Assembly (NCBI RefSeq): GCF_003987095.1
Contig: NZ_PIQA01000004.1
Coordinates: 1 to 64,000 of the forward strand
Length of the DNA: 64,000 nucleotides
From: Idiomarina piscisalsi
Lineage (GTDB): Bacteria; Pseudomonadota; Gammaproteobacteria; Enterobacterales; Alteromonadaceae
Direction: 5' to 3'
Part shown: in pieces, positions 50,448 to 64,000 of the stretch
How the letters are laid out: every line of letters begins with the position of its first letter
Position numbering within the stretch: position 1 is the first letter of the stretch
The notes under the pieces: generated by a model
The model's database searches: none
What the model was told of the DNA's origin: nothing
What the model saw: only the letters and a program-made list of their open reading frames with translations
Made by a program: the position numbers and the translations under genes

Positions 50448-50776
50448 AAATAATTCAACGTATCCCGTAAAGCGGCGTTATCTTGCTCAACGATACCTGG
50501 CTTGGCAATAATAACAATGTCAAAAGCCGGTAGTTTATGTTGGCTTAAGCGAAAAGTCTCGCGCATTTGGCGTTTTATACGATTACGATCAACAGCGCGT
50601 TTGGCTCGTTTCTTACTAATAGTAACGCCGATGCGAGGATGGCCTTTCGTGTTGGGCGTTGCCAACATAGTAATGTGAGAAGTGACAGCTTTTACAGGAG
50701 GGTTTGAGAATACAGTCTGAAAGTCAGAGGGAGTTAGCAGACGTAACTCCCGTCCGTATGAGGTACTTTTAAGCAC
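50402..50776 (-). CDS. rnpA: ribonuclease P protein component
   Basis: A 124-residue basic protein. The RNR signature is [16 protein letters not shown] near residue 65, and [15 protein letters not shown] lies at the N-terminus. It activates the RNase P RNA for 5' processing of tRNAs. The GTG start overlaps the end of rpmH by 8 bases, as in many gammaproteobacteria. Confidence 0.96.
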   Translation of the reverse strand: MLKSTSYGRELRLLTPSDFQTVFSNPPVKAVTSHITMLATPNTKGHPRIGVTISKKRAKRAVDRNRIKRQMRETFRLSQHKLPAFDIVIIAKPGIVEQDNAALRDTLNYLWRKLAKRCVQYQSR

Positions 50777-50903
50777 TCAATACTTTACGACCACGAGCAC
50801 GGCGGCGAGCCAATACTTTACGGCCGTTTTTAGTTGCCATGCGAGCACGGAAACCGTGAGAGCGCTTGCGCTTTAATACGCTTGGTTGAAATGTTCTTTT
50901 CAT
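50769..50903 (-). CDS. rpmH: ribosomal protein L34
   Basis: A 44-residue highly basic L34, with the standard [14 protein letters not shown] start and [10 protein letters not shown] end. ATG 50903 is preceded by GGAAGA at 7 bases. It is the first gene of the minus-strand rpmH-rnpA-yidD-yidC-mnmE run. Confidence 0.98.
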   Translation of the reverse strand: MKRTFQPSVLKRKRSHGFRARMATKNGRKVLARRRARGRKVLSA

Positions 50904-50990
50904 AACTAATCTTCCATCGGTCAGTTTGCTAGTTCCCACGCTGGCCGAAAAAGTTGAAACCAAACGTGACGGGAATTTTTTAGAGCGCGG

Positions 50991-51019
50991 ATCTTACCGA
51001 TCTTTTACCCGCTAGTCAA
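50991..51019 (-). promoter_or_regulatory. sigma-70 promoter of rpmH-rnpA
   Basis: On the minus strand TTGACT (51014-51019) and TAAGAT (50991-50996) are separated by exactly 17 bases, 88 bases before rpmH. It lies in the 423-bp gene-free gap between rpmH and dnaA. Confidence 0.65.
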
Positions 51020-51081
51020 CGACTATGCGTGCATTTATTAGCCTTTTTCGCTGACTTTTTGACGGTTTTCGCAAATTGACG

Positions 51082-51141
51082 TCATCCACAATTATATCGG
51101 TTAAGTTTTCTTTAATGTGGATAATTTTTAAGTTATGCACT
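51082..51141. promoter_or_regulatory. DnaA-box cluster upstream of dnaA
   Basis: A perfect DnaA box TGTGGATAA lies at 51116-51124. One-mismatch boxes lie at 51082 (TCATCCACA) and 51133 (TTATGCACT). The surrounding 51100-51240 is very AT-rich, but GATC sites are scarce. This fits autoregulation of dnaA; it is also the ancestral origin position in pseudomonads, so a residual origin function cannot be excluded. Confidence 0.6.
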
Positions 51142-51326
51142 TTTTCTAATTTTTGTTTATTTTGTAATAGCTATTTTAAAGCAAAATATGAGCCAGGGTT
51201 ATAGCTCTTTATAAAATAAAAAATCCTTTATTTATGCCGTTTTCAACGCATTTTGACTAGCAGAAACCGAATGACTGAAGTACAATCGATGAATACTATA
51301 ATAAATAAACGATCCAGGAGAAGAGT

Positions 51327-52700
51327 GTGAATAATTCGCTTTGGCAACAATGTGCAGAGCGACTGCAATCGGAACTTCCGTTACAGCAGTTCAACACGTG
51401 GATCAGACCACTTCAAGCCGAACAAAACGGTGACACGCTAACATTATTTGCGCCGAACATTTATTCGGTTGATTGGGTGCGTGACAAATACTTAAAAACC
51501 ATTAACGACTACCTTACAAACCTTTGTAATGGTGAAACCGCACCGAATGTTGTTTTAAAGGTAGGCGAAGTTTCTAATGGTCGTTCTTCTTCGGTGGCAT
51601 CGGTGCAAAAACGAGCAGCAGCTGTTCGTAAAAAAGCGACCGGTTTTTCGGGAAGTAGTAACGAGTCCGCAGAAGAATTTGAAAGCAATATCCACCCAGA
51701 GTACACCTTCGATAATTTCGTTGAAGGTAAATCGAATCAGTTAGCGCGCGCGGCAGCTATTCAGGTTGCTGAGAACCCTGGTGGTGTCTATAACCCGTTA
51801 TTTGTCTACGGTGGTACGGGTCTCGGTAAGACGCACTTATTACACGCTGTCGGTAATGGCATTATGGCCCACAAAAAAGGCGCCAAAGTGTTCTATATTA
51901 GAGCAGAGCGTTTTGTTCAGGACATGGTTAACTCCATCAGAAATAGCTCAACGAACGAGTTTAAGCGCTATTATCGGTCGGTCGATGCTTTGCTAATTGA
52001 TGATATTCAGTTTTTTGCGAATAAAAAAGGGTCTCAGGAAGAGTTTTTCCATACCTTTAACGCCCTGCTGGAGGGAAATCAGCAAATAATCATGACCAGC
52101 GACCATTACCCGAAAGAAATAGAAGGGGTGGAGGATCGCTTAAAGTCACGTTTTGGTTGGGGACTGACCATTGCCATAGAGCCACCGGAGCTGGAAACAC
52201 GGGTGGCTATTTTAATGCGCAAGGCGGAAGAACGTGGTTTAAATATGCCGCATGAAGTGGCGTTTTTTATCGCAAAACGACTACGTTCCAATGTTCGTGA
52301 ATTAGAAGGTGCTTTGAATCGAGTTGTTGCAAATGTCCAACTGACCGGTCGTCCAATAACCATCGATTTTGTGAGAGAAGCATTACGAGACCTTATCGCA
52401 GCGCAGGAAAAACTGGTTACTATTGATAATATTCAAAAGACGGTGGCTGAGTACTACAACATTAAGTTGGCTGATATCCTGTCAAAACGTCGTAGCCGAT
52501 CGGTGGCAAGGCCAAGGCAATTAGCAATGGCGTTAGCTAAAGAGTTGACCAACCACAGCTTGCCGGAAATAGGGGACGCGTTCGGTGGTCGGGATCACAC
52601 AACTGTGCTCCATGCGTGTCGAAAAATACAAGAATTAAAAGATGCTCAGAACGACATAAAAGAAGATTATCGTAATTTAATACGGACGTTGTCGTCTTAA
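51327..52700 (+). CDS. dnaA: chromosomal replication initiator DnaA
   Basis: A 457-residue initiator. Domain I (1-85) has [24 protein letters not shown]. The AAA+ domain has Walker [12 protein letters not shown] and Walker B LLIDDIQF. The C-terminal DNA-binding domain has the signature [15 protein letters not shown]. The GTG start has AGGAG six bases upstream. It is the first gene of dnaA-dnaN-recF-gyrB and should act at oriC about 8 kb to the left. Confidence 0.99.
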   Translation: MNNSLWQQCAERLQSELPLQQFNTWIRPLQAEQNGDTLTLFAPNIYSVDWVRDKYLKTINDYLTNLCNGETAPNVVLKVGEVSNGRSSSVASVQKRAAAVRKKATGFSGSSNESAEEFESNIHPEYTFDNFVEGKSNQLARAAAIQVAENPGGVYNPLFVYGGTGLGKTHLLHAVGNGIMAHKKGAKVFYIRAERFVQDMVNSIRNSSTNEFKRYYRSVDALLIDDIQFFANKKGSQEEFFHTFNALLEGNQQIIMTSDHYPKEIEGVEDRLKSRFGWGLTIAIEPPELETRVAILMRKAEERGLNMPHEVAFFIAKRLRSNVRELEGALNRVVANVQLTGRPITIDFVREALRDLIAAQEKLVTIDNIQKTVAEYYNIKLADILSKRRSRSVARPRQLAMALAKELTNHSLPEIGDAFGGRDHTTVLHACRKIQELKDAQNDIKEDYRNLIRTLSS

Positions 52701-52728
52701 GCATGTCGTCATTACAGGGGAATGAGTC

Positions 52729-53832
52729 ATGAAATTTTCTATCAATCGCGATGCGTTTTTAAAGCCACTGCAAGTTGTTAGTGGCGCAGTAGAAAGACGT
52801 CACACTTTACCTATTCTTGCTAACTTATTGTTACAGGTTGAGAACGGTCAGTTGAAGCTGACAGGTACGGACCTGGAAGTAGAACTGGTTTCGTCTGTAG
52901 CGCTAGAGTCGGCAGATATGGATGCGTCGGTAACAGTACCAGCTAAAAAGCTAGTGGACATTGTGCGTAGTTTACCCGATGGCTCTGTTATTGAATTTAC
53001 TGCTGAAGGCGACAGCGCAACCGTAAAATCCGGTCGCAGTAAATTTAAACTCAGCACCCTGTCTGCTGATGATTTCCCGAATATTGACGACTGGAAAAGC
53101 GATATCCAGCTGGTGACAGAGCAAGGTATTTTAAAAGACTTAATGGAGAAAACACATTTCTCCATGGCAAATCAGGATGTTCGCTATTATTTAAACGGTA
53201 TGTTGTTCGAAACAGACAGTGGTATGCTGCGCTCGGTCGCAACTGACGGCCACCGTTTGGCGATGAGCACCTGTGCCATCGACCAGCCGGGCTTAACTCA
53301 AAGACAGGTGATTGTGCCAAGAAAGGGTGTGGTTGAACTACTTCGTTTACTAGGCGATGACGAACACGAAGTTACGGTGTCTATCGGTAATAATCATATT
53401 CGTGTTGAAACACCTGAGCTTATGTTCACCAGTAAATTAGTAGACGGCCGATTCCCTGACTACCGTCGTGTATTACCTAGCGGCGGTGATAAAGTGGTAG
53501 TGGCTGATCGCGATACCTTACGCCATGCATTCAGTCGCGCCTCTATTTTATCGAATGAAAAATTCAGAGGCGTTCGCTTAAACTTGAGTTCGGGTGAGCT
53601 TTGCATTACCGCAACTAACCCAGAGCAAGAGCAAGCAGAAGAAATTATCGAGGTCGACTACCAGGGCGATGACTTGGAAATCGGTTTCAACGTCAGTTAC
53701 TTGCTTGATGTCATGAACAACATTGATGAGGAACAGGTATCTTTCACACTGTCAGACTCTAACAGCAGTGCATTGATTGAGCCGCAGCATGATGACTCAT
53801 GTTGTTACGTAATAATGCCAATGCGCCTGTAA
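52729..53832 (+). CDS. dnaN: DNA polymerase III beta sliding clamp
   Basis: A 367-residue sliding clamp made of three similar domains. It begins MKFSINRDAFLKPLQVVSGAVERR and ends in the conserved YVIMPMRL. It tethers polymerases to DNA, including the DnaE2/ImuB set encoded in this window. It lies 28 bases after dnaA. Confidence 0.99.
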   Translation: MKFSINRDAFLKPLQVVSGAVERRHTLPILANLLLQVENGQLKLTGTDLEVELVSSVALESADMDASVTVPAKKLVDIVRSLPDGSVIEFTAEGDSATVKSGRSKFKLSTLSADDFPNIDDWKSDIQLVTEQGILKDLMEKTHFSMANQDVRYYLNGMLFETDSGMLRSVATDGHRLAMSTCAIDQPGLTQRQVIVPRKGVVELLRLLGDDEHEVTVSIGNNHIRVETPELMFTSKLVDGRFPDYRRVLPSGGDKVVVADRDTLRHAFSRASILSNEKFRGVRLNLSSGELCITATNPEQEQAEEIIEVDYQGDDLEIGFNVSYLLDVMNNIDEEQVSFTLSDSNSSALIEPQHDDSCCYVIMPMRL

Positions 53833-53843
53833 TATCATCGTAG

Positions 53844-57342
<3,499 letters not shown>

Positions 57343-57360
57343 GTCAGTTAGTAATGATAT

Positions 57361-57396
57361 AAAAAAGGCGGCTACCGTTTCCGGAGCCGCCTTTTT
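57361..57396. terminator. bidirectional terminator between gyrB and glyS
   Basis: AAAAAGGCGGCT pairs with AGCCGCCTTTTT (about 57362-57373 with 57384-57395) around a 10-base loop. It is flanked by A and T runs that act for both convergent genes. Confidence 0.92.
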
Positions 57397-57413
57397 CTTT
57401 GTCTTTTAAACGA

Positions 57414-59480
57414 TTACTGCAGTAATGAAATATCCGCTATTTCCAAGAACAGTTGGCGTAAACGGTACAGTAAGTTCAGGCGGTTAAGCCGGATATCATC
57501 CTGTTCAGCATTCACCATAACGTGTTCGAAGAACTCATCGACAGGCTCTTTCAGGTTAGACAGTTGCGTTAGGGCATCGGTGTAGTTACCGTCCTGAATG
57601 AGCGGTTTAACCGTTTGCTCTGTTTCATCTAGCAACTGATACAAAGCTTTTTCAGGCGCTTCGTTTAAAAGGTTTGGTTGAACCTTACCGTCTATCGATT
57701 CCTTAGATTTCGCCAGTATATTACCTACGCGTTTATTCGCGGCAGCTAAGCTCTCTGCTGAATCCAGCGATTTAAACGCATCAACGGCCTTAACACGCTT
57801 GTCGAAATCAACCGGTTTTGACGGAGAGCGAGCAAGCACCGCCTGAATGACGTCAACGGAAATGCCTTGCTCTTGATACCATGGGCGGAAACGTCCGAGT
57901 AGGAAGTCGAAGACATCCGCTTTTACCGCTTGGTTAGATAGCTTATCTCCAAAACCTTCGGCAGAGGCTGCTAAAAGCTCATTTAAGTCGAGTGGTAAGT
58001 CACGCTCAACCAATGTGCGTAAAAGCCCAAGTGCAGCACGGCGCAGAGCAAATGGGTCGCGGTCACCTTTAGGCACTTGGCCAATACCGAAAATACCGAC
58101 CAGGGTATCTAGCTTATCTGCAAGTGCAACGGCACATGCCTCTTTGCTTTCGGGTAAATGGTCGCCCGAGAAACGAGGCCAGTAGTGTTGCTCTATAGCC
58201 TCTGCAACACTGGCAGTTTCGCCATCATTAAGCGCGTAGTGTTTACCCATAACGCCTTGAGTTTCGGGGAACTCTGAAACCATATCGGAAACCAAGTCAG
58301 CCTTACACAGCAAACCGGCGCGTTTAGCTGCTTGAGCGTCCGCTTTAAGAAGCGACGCAATTTTTCCTGCCAATTTAGCGATACGACGAGCTTTGTCGCC
58401 AATACTGCCAAGTTGCTTCTGGAAAAGAACCGAATCGAGTTTGGCGACTCTCGATTCAAGAGACTGTTTCTTGTCGGATTCAAAGAAGAACTGAGCGTCA
58501 GCCAGGCGAGGGCGAATGACTTTTTCGTTACCGTGAATGATTTGCTGCGGGTCGCGACTTTCAATATTCGTAATGAATATGAATTGCGGCAGTAACTGGC
58601 CGTTACCGTCCTCGACCGGGAAGTAACGTTGGTCATCTTTCATGGTGACAATAAGCGGCTCTTTAGGTACGTCCAAAAAGCCTTTATCAAAACTTGCTGT
58701 TAAAGCAACTGGCCATTCGACTAATGCAGCCACTTCTTCGACTAAATCATCGTCCTGAATAACGCGACCACCAAGTTCGTTTGCTAAGCGCGTAACTTCG
58801 GACTGGATAATATCAATGCGCTCTTCGAAGTTAGCGATCACTTTCGCTTCACGCAGCTTGTTTAAGTAGTTGTCGACATGATCAAGCTCGAAGCCGTCTT
58901 TGGAGTGGAAGCGATGCCCCTGAATAAAACGAGCGCTTTTCGTTTCCAATACTTCGGCATTAATGAGTTCATCGCCAAGCATGACTGTCAGGGTGTGTAC
59001 CGGACGAATAAATTGAGCCGTACTGTCTCCCCAGCGCATGGGCTTAGGAATAGGCAGTGTCTTAATCGCTGACTCAATAAACCCTTGCGCTAACTGCTTT
59101 AAAGACTGGCCTTTAACCGTTGTTTTATGAAGTAGCCATTCGCCTTTATCGGTTTTTAAGCGCTCAGCCTGGTCAACCGTAATGCCATTAGAGCGAGCCC
59201 AGCCTTCCGCTGCCTTGGTCGGGTTACCAGCATCATCAAAGGCAACGTTAACAGCAGGACCTCGTTTTTCTACAACTTTGTCCTGTTGTTCTGTCTCTAC
59301 CTGATTCACAAGCACCGCTAAACGACGTGGTGTCGCATAAGCGTCTATGCTCTCGAAAGACAGCTCGGCCGATTCTAAACCTGCTTGTATGCCCGACTTA
59401 AAACTATCACGTAATGCTCTTAAAGCCTTTGGAGGAAGCTCTTCCGTGCCTAACTCAATCAGTAAATTGTCTTTATTCAC
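57414..59480 (-). CDS. glyS: glycine-tRNA ligase beta subunit
   Basis: A 688-residue beta subunit of the tetrameric bacterial glycyl-tRNA synthetase (Escherichia GlyS has 689). It opens with [16 protein letters not shown], has the HD-type segment in the middle and a C-terminal anticodon-binding DALR-like region. It recognises tRNA-Gly, while the alpha subunit holds the active site. It follows glyQ by 13 bases. Confidence 0.98.
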   Translation of the reverse strand: MNKDNLLIELGTEELPPKALRALRDSFKSGIQAGLESAELSFESIDAYATPRRLAVLVNQVETEQQDKVVEKRGPAVNVAFDDAGNPTKAAEGWARSNGITVDQAERLKTDKGEWLLHKTTVKGQSLKQLAQGFIESAIKTLPIPKPMRWGDSTAQFIRPVHTLTVMLGDELINAEVLETKSARFIQGHRFHSKDGFELDHVDNYLNKLREAKVIANFEERIDIIQSEVTRLANELGGRVIQDDDLVEEVAALVEWPVALTASFDKGFLDVPKEPLIVTMKDDQRYFPVEDGNGQLLPQFIFITNIESRDPQQIIHGNEKVIRPRLADAQFFFESDKKQSLESRVAKLDSVLFQKQLGSIGDKARRIAKLAGKIASLLKADAQAAKRAGLLCKADLVSDMVSEFPETQGVMGKHYALNDGETASVAEAIEQHYWPRFSGDHLPESKEACAVALADKLDTLVGIFGIGQVPKGDRDPFALRRAALGLLRTLVERDLPLDLNELLAASAEGFGDKLSNQAVKADVFDFLLGRFRPWYQEQGISVDVIQAVLARSPSKPVDFDKRVKAVDAFKSLDSAESLAAANKRVGNILAKSKESIDGKVQPNLLNEAPEKALYQLLDETEQTVKPLIQDGNYTDALTQLSNLKEPVDEFFEHVMVNAEQDDIRLNRLNLLYRLRQLFLEIADISLLQ

Positions 59481-59493
59481 AGCTATGCTCTCC

Positions 59494-60405
59494 TTAGTCT
59501 TCGGCTTTCTTGTCGGCCAGAGGGAAGCCTAAAGCTTCTCGTGCCTGATAATAAGTTTCAGCAACTGCCTTAGCCATGGTACGTACTCGCAATATATAAC
59601 GTTGTCTTTCGGTCACGGAGATTGCGTGTCTGGCGTCCAATAAGTTGAATGCATGAGAGGCTCTCATGACTTGCTCGTAAGCAGGAAGTGGCAATGCTTT
59701 CTCTATGAGTAATTCACATTCTTTTTCGCAGTCTTCAAAGCGCTGAAAAAGAACATCGACATCGGCATACTCGAAGTTATAAGTCGACTGCTCAACCTCA
59801 TTTTGATGGAACACGTCGCGGTACAGAATTTTACCGCGTGGACCGTCTGTCCAAACTAAGTCGTAAATGCTGTCTACGCCTTGAATATACATTGCCAGGC
59901 GCTCAAGACCGTAAGTAATTTCGCCGGCAACAGGTCGACACTCTAAACCACCCACTTGCTGGAAGTAAGTGAACTGGGTGACTTCCATACCATTGAGCCA
60001 TACTTCCCAGCCTAAGCCCCAGGCGCCCAGAGTAGGCGATTCCCAGTTATCTTCTACAAAGCGTATGTCGTGAGTTAGCGTATCAAAGCCCAACAGTTCC
60101 AGAGAGCCCAGATAAAGCTCCTGAATGTCCTTTGGCGACGGCTTCATAATGACCTGAAACTGGTAGTAGTGCTGAAGGCGGTTTGGGTTTTCGCCGTAGC
60201 GGCCGTCTGTTGGACGGCGGCAGGGCTGCACATACGCAAAGCTGGCAGGCTCTGGCCCTAAAGAGCGTAAGAACGTCATGGGATGGAATGTACCTGCACC
60301 CACTTCCATATCGAGCGGTTGCACCACCGCGCAGCCTTGCTGAGCCCAGTAATCTTGTAAGGCTAAAATAAGCCCCTGAAAGGTTTTTACATCGTATTTC
60401 GACAT
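59494..60405 (-). CDS. glyQ: glycine-tRNA ligase alpha subunit
   Basis: A 303-residue class II synthetase catalytic subunit. The motifs [30 protein letters not shown] and the [20 protein letters not shown] block are diagnostic. It forms glycyl-adenylate. It is transcribed away from tag, with a 93-bp divergent gap that must hold both promoters. Confidence 0.98.
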   Translation of the reverse strand: MSKYDVKTFQGLILALQDYWAQQGCAVVQPLDMEVGAGTFHPMTFLRSLGPEPASFAYVQPCRRPTDGRYGENPNRLQHYYQFQVIMKPSPKDIQELYLGSLELLGFDTLTHDIRFVEDNWESPTLGAWGLGWEVWLNGMEVTQFTYFQQVGGLECRPVAGEITYGLERLAMYIQGVDSIYDLVWTDGPRGKILYRDVFHQNEVEQSTYNFEYADVDVLFQRFEDCEKECELLIEKALPLPAYEQVMRASHAFNLLDARHAISVTERQRYILRVRTMAKAVAETYYQAREALGFPLADKKAED

Positions 60406-60498
60406 ACGCTTTCTCTGCTTTGTTATTTGTGGTTGACCGATGGTCGAAAAATATGCGTAGATTATACCCTCTGAAGCGCCTTGGTTATAGGGGATGAC

Positions 60499-61098
60499 AT
60501 GACAAATAATGCGCCAGAACGGTGTTCATGGTGTGAATCTGCTGACGATTACCGAGCTTATCACGACAATGTCTGGGGCAGACCGGTCAGTGACCCGCAA
60601 GAGCTCTTTGCTAAGCTTTGCCTGGACGGGCAGCAAGCAGGTCTCAGCTGGATAACCATTTTGCGCAAACAAACGGGCTACGAAAACGCTTTTTTAAACT
60701 TTAACCCACGAGCTATTGTGGCAATGAGTGACGAAGATAAAGAAGCGCTGTACACCAACAGTGATATTATTCGCAGTAAGAAGAAAATAGACGCCATTTT
60801 TACCAACGCCGAAGCTTATTTAAAGCTGGAAGAGCAGGGTATTAAGTTTGAACAGTGGTTATGGTCTTTTGTTGGCGGAAAGCCCGTTATTAACAAGTAC
60901 AAAACACAAGCGGAAATACCCACCGAAACAGAATCTTCCAGGGCGATGGCAAAAGCGTTGAAAAAAGCAGGATTCAAGTTCGTTGGCCCCACCATCTGCT
61001 ATGCTTTTATGCAAGCAGTTGGTATGGTTAACGACCATGTTATCAGTTGTCATTGTTACGAACCCGTCGTAAAACAGATGAAACAATTTACGTTATAG
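60499..61098 (+). CDS. tag: DNA-3-methyladenine glycosylase I
   Basis: A 199-residue Tag enzyme. The zinc site is formed by CSWC with YHD at the N-terminus and a late SCHCYEP. The substrate pocket segment is [22 protein letters not shown]. It removes 3-methyladenine in base-excision repair. ATG 60499 has AGGGGA close upstream; a TTG six codons earlier is less likely. Confidence 0.95.
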   Translation: MTNNAPERCSWCESADDYRAYHDNVWGRPVSDPQELFAKLCLDGQQAGLSWITILRKQTGYENAFLNFNPRAIVAMSDEDKEALYTNSDIIRSKKKIDAIFTNAEAYLKLEEQGIKFEQWLWSFVGGKPVINKYKTQAEIPTETESSRAMAKALKKAGFKFVGPTICYAFMQAVGMVNDHVISCHCYEPVVKQMKQFTL

Positions 61099-61124
61099 AA
61101 CGTTGTCAAAAGAGCGAAGGAAGA

Positions 61125-61616
61125 ATGATTGAAATAACACTGGCGGATTACAATAATCCCAAACATCGCAGCGCGGTTATCGCTATGCTCGACGCTTATG
61201 CCAAAGACCCAATGGGCGGCGGCGAAGGTATCTCAGACGAAGTGAAAGAAAACCTGATAGATGAAATGGCAAAAAGAGACCATGTATTTTCACTGCTGGC
61301 ATACGATGGTGATACCCCGGTTGGTGTTGCAAACTGTGTGGAAGGTTTTTCTACTTTCGCAGCAAAACCGTTAATGAATATTCATGACATAGCCGTTATT
61401 CCCGAATACCGAGGGCAGGGCGTTGCTAAAAAGCTTTTAGAAGAAGTGAAAACGCTGGCGGAATTTCGCGGTTGCGTAAAACTGACTCTGGAAGTGCTTG
61501 AGAACAATGACCGTGCTAAACAGGCCTACAAAAACTTCGGGTTTGAACCTTATGAACTGGGCGATGTTGGACAGGCTGAGTTCTGGGAAATGTACTTAAA
61601 TAAAGATAAAGCCTGA
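61125..61616 (+). CDS. GNAT-family N-acetyltransferase
   Basis: A 163-residue GNAT protein. The acetyl-CoA motif A is IHDIAVIPEYRGQGVAKKLLEEV, and the motif B end is AKQAYKNFGFEPYEL. The acceptor is not predictable. AAGGAAG lies just before ATG 61125; upstream in-frame starts would overlap tag. It follows tag on the same strand by 26 bases. Confidence 0.85.
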   Translation: MIEITLADYNNPKHRSAVIAMLDAYAKDPMGGGEGISDEVKENLIDEMAKRDHVFSLLAYDGDTPVGVANCVEGFSTFAAKPLMNIHDIAVIPEYRGQGVAKKLLEEVKTLAEFRGCVKLTLEVLENNDRAKQAYKNFGFEPYELGDVGQAEFWEMYLNKDKA

Positions 61617-61635
61617 TATCTGAACGTCAGGCTTT
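61608..61635. terminator. probable terminator shared by the GNAT and tusA genes
   Basis: AAAGCCTGA pairs with TCAGGCTTT (61608-61616 with 61627-61635). It overlaps the GNAT stop codon and touches the tusA stop, with short U tracts on both sides. Confidence 0.55.
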
Positions 61636-61874
61636 TAGTGGGATTTCCTGACCCAGTAGCGGTAAGGCATCTCTTCGGTTTCAGAGCCCACTAGTTCATG
61701 CTCCATAAACTCGCAAAAGCCCGGAATATCCCGGGTTGTTGCGGGATCATCCGCAATAATCAGTAACACCTCACCAACTTCCATTTTACGAATAGCCGCA
61801 CGAACTAACATTACGGGCTCTGGGCATTTAAGGCCAAGGGTATCGAGTTCTTTGTCGCAGGTAATTTGAGTCAT
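61635..61874 (-). CDS. tusA: sulfurtransferase TusA
   Basis: A 79-residue TusA-family protein. The catalytic cysteine is C17 in GLKCPEPVM, and the [21 protein letters not shown] segment follows. TusA relays persulfide sulfur from IscS to the TusBCD/E pathway for 2-thiouridine in tRNA. It joins the MnmE/MnmG enzymes of this window in wobble uridine modification. Confidence 0.95.
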   Translation of the reverse strand: MTQITCDKELDTLGLKCPEPVMLVRAAIRKMEVGEVLLIIADDPATTRDIPGFCEFMEHELVGSETEEMPYRYWVRKSH

Positions 61875-61943
61875 GACTTCTTTAAAAGACGTTAGGTGAA
61901 ATTAACGGAGAGTTTAACACTTTCGCGCTTAATAGGTGAGGGG

Positions 61944-62105
61944 AGAGGAGCCATTTGGCAGCTCCTCCTTTTATTTAACGCAGGGTACTCAGAAACACGC
62001 CGTGAACCCATCCGTGGGGGCTTGACTGCAGCCATCCATGGCTGCAGACAGTTTCTGAGTACCCTACGTCAATTAACAGCGGAGGAGTTACCAAATGGCC
62101 CCTCT
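61944..62105. repeat. 162-bp imperfect inverted-repeat element (MITE/REP-like)
   Basis: Two arms of about 53-55 bp (61944-61996 and 62051-62105) are inverted copies with roughly 80-85 percent identity by eye. Shared blocks are GCCATTTGG, CTCCTCC and AGGGTACTCAGAAAC. The 54-bp loop holds a perfect 22-bp palindrome (62026-62047, centred on CCATCCATGG) and a CCCATCCGTGGG motif. It fills the tusA-fadA gap. A reading frame of 115 codons runs through it but looks like chance. It resembles repeated intergenic palindromes I associate with marine gammaproteobacteria; a second copy is not seen in this window. Confidence 0.75.
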
Positions 62106-62148
62106 GCTGAGAGCGTCGTGTTAAACCGCCCTAACTTTGCTGTTTCTT

Positions 62149-64000
<1,852 letters not shown>

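Noticed and set aside
51253-51286. TTGACT and TACAAT as the dnaA promoter
   Set aside because: The spacing is 22 bases, too long for a sigma-70 promoter; the true dnaA promoter was not identified.
58193-58636. 147-codon minus-strand reading frame in another frame of glyS
   Set aside because: A shifted frame inside a conserved gene, with low-complexity Ser/Arg content typical of a shadow.

Overview
The window is a dense bacterial chromosome segment of about 64 kb. It reads as a marine gammaproteobacterium of the Alteromonadales type, most like Idiomarina. That assignment is inferred from gene order, moderate GC content and protein flavour; no database search was run. No rRNA, tRNA, CRISPR array, prophage or transposase gene was recognised.

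The left part (1-31 kb) is mixed metabolism, stress and transport. It holds a gamma-carbonic anhydrase-like protein, the SOS mutasome cassette imuA-imuB-dnaE2 under a perfect LexA box, and an acyltransferase with a YbdG-type mechanosensitive channel. Next come dsbA, srkA and ccoG, an M20 amidohydrolase, and an ahpC-ahpD peroxide defence pair divergent from oxyR. They are followed by a membrane glutamate-synthase-like oxidoreductase and a PQQ-dependent sugar dehydrogenase followed immediately by a TonB receptor resembling the PQQ importer PqqU/YncD. After a DJ-1/PfpI protein there is an NtrC-type two-component system beside a secreted DUF4168 protein whose upstream region carries a good sigma-54 promoter. 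An acetolactate-synthase-like enzyme, a GST and a pair of His-rich metal transport proteins complete the section.

The middle part (28-43 kb) is the conserved origin-left block, all on the minus strand: mnmG-rsmG-parA-parB, atpIBEFHAGDC and glmU-glmS. The 390-bp gap between mnmG and mioC (43060-43448) has twelve GATC sites, AT-rich GATC-headed repeats and several DnaA boxes. It sits where oriC lies in Escherichia and Vibrio, and I call it the replication origin.

The right part (43-64 kb) begins with mioC and four genes unusual at this site: an exported phosphatase-like protein, gloA, a GIY-YIG protein and an FUSC membrane protein. The classical mnmE-yidC-yidD-rnpA-rpmH block then runs leftward and dnaA-dnaN-recF-gyrB rightward from a regulatory region with its own DnaA boxes. 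Two perfect parS palindromes lie inside recF, close to oriC and to parAB. Beyond are glyQ-glyS, tag, a GNAT acetyltransferase, tusA, a 160-bp inverted-repeat element, and fadA with the 3' part of fadB running off the window.

The main points for a second look are the PQQ-scavenging gene pair with an exact 57-bp internal duplication, the sigma-54 circuit driving a DUF4168 protein, the oriC/parS layout, and the inverted-repeat element. No wholly new multi-gene system was identified with confidence.
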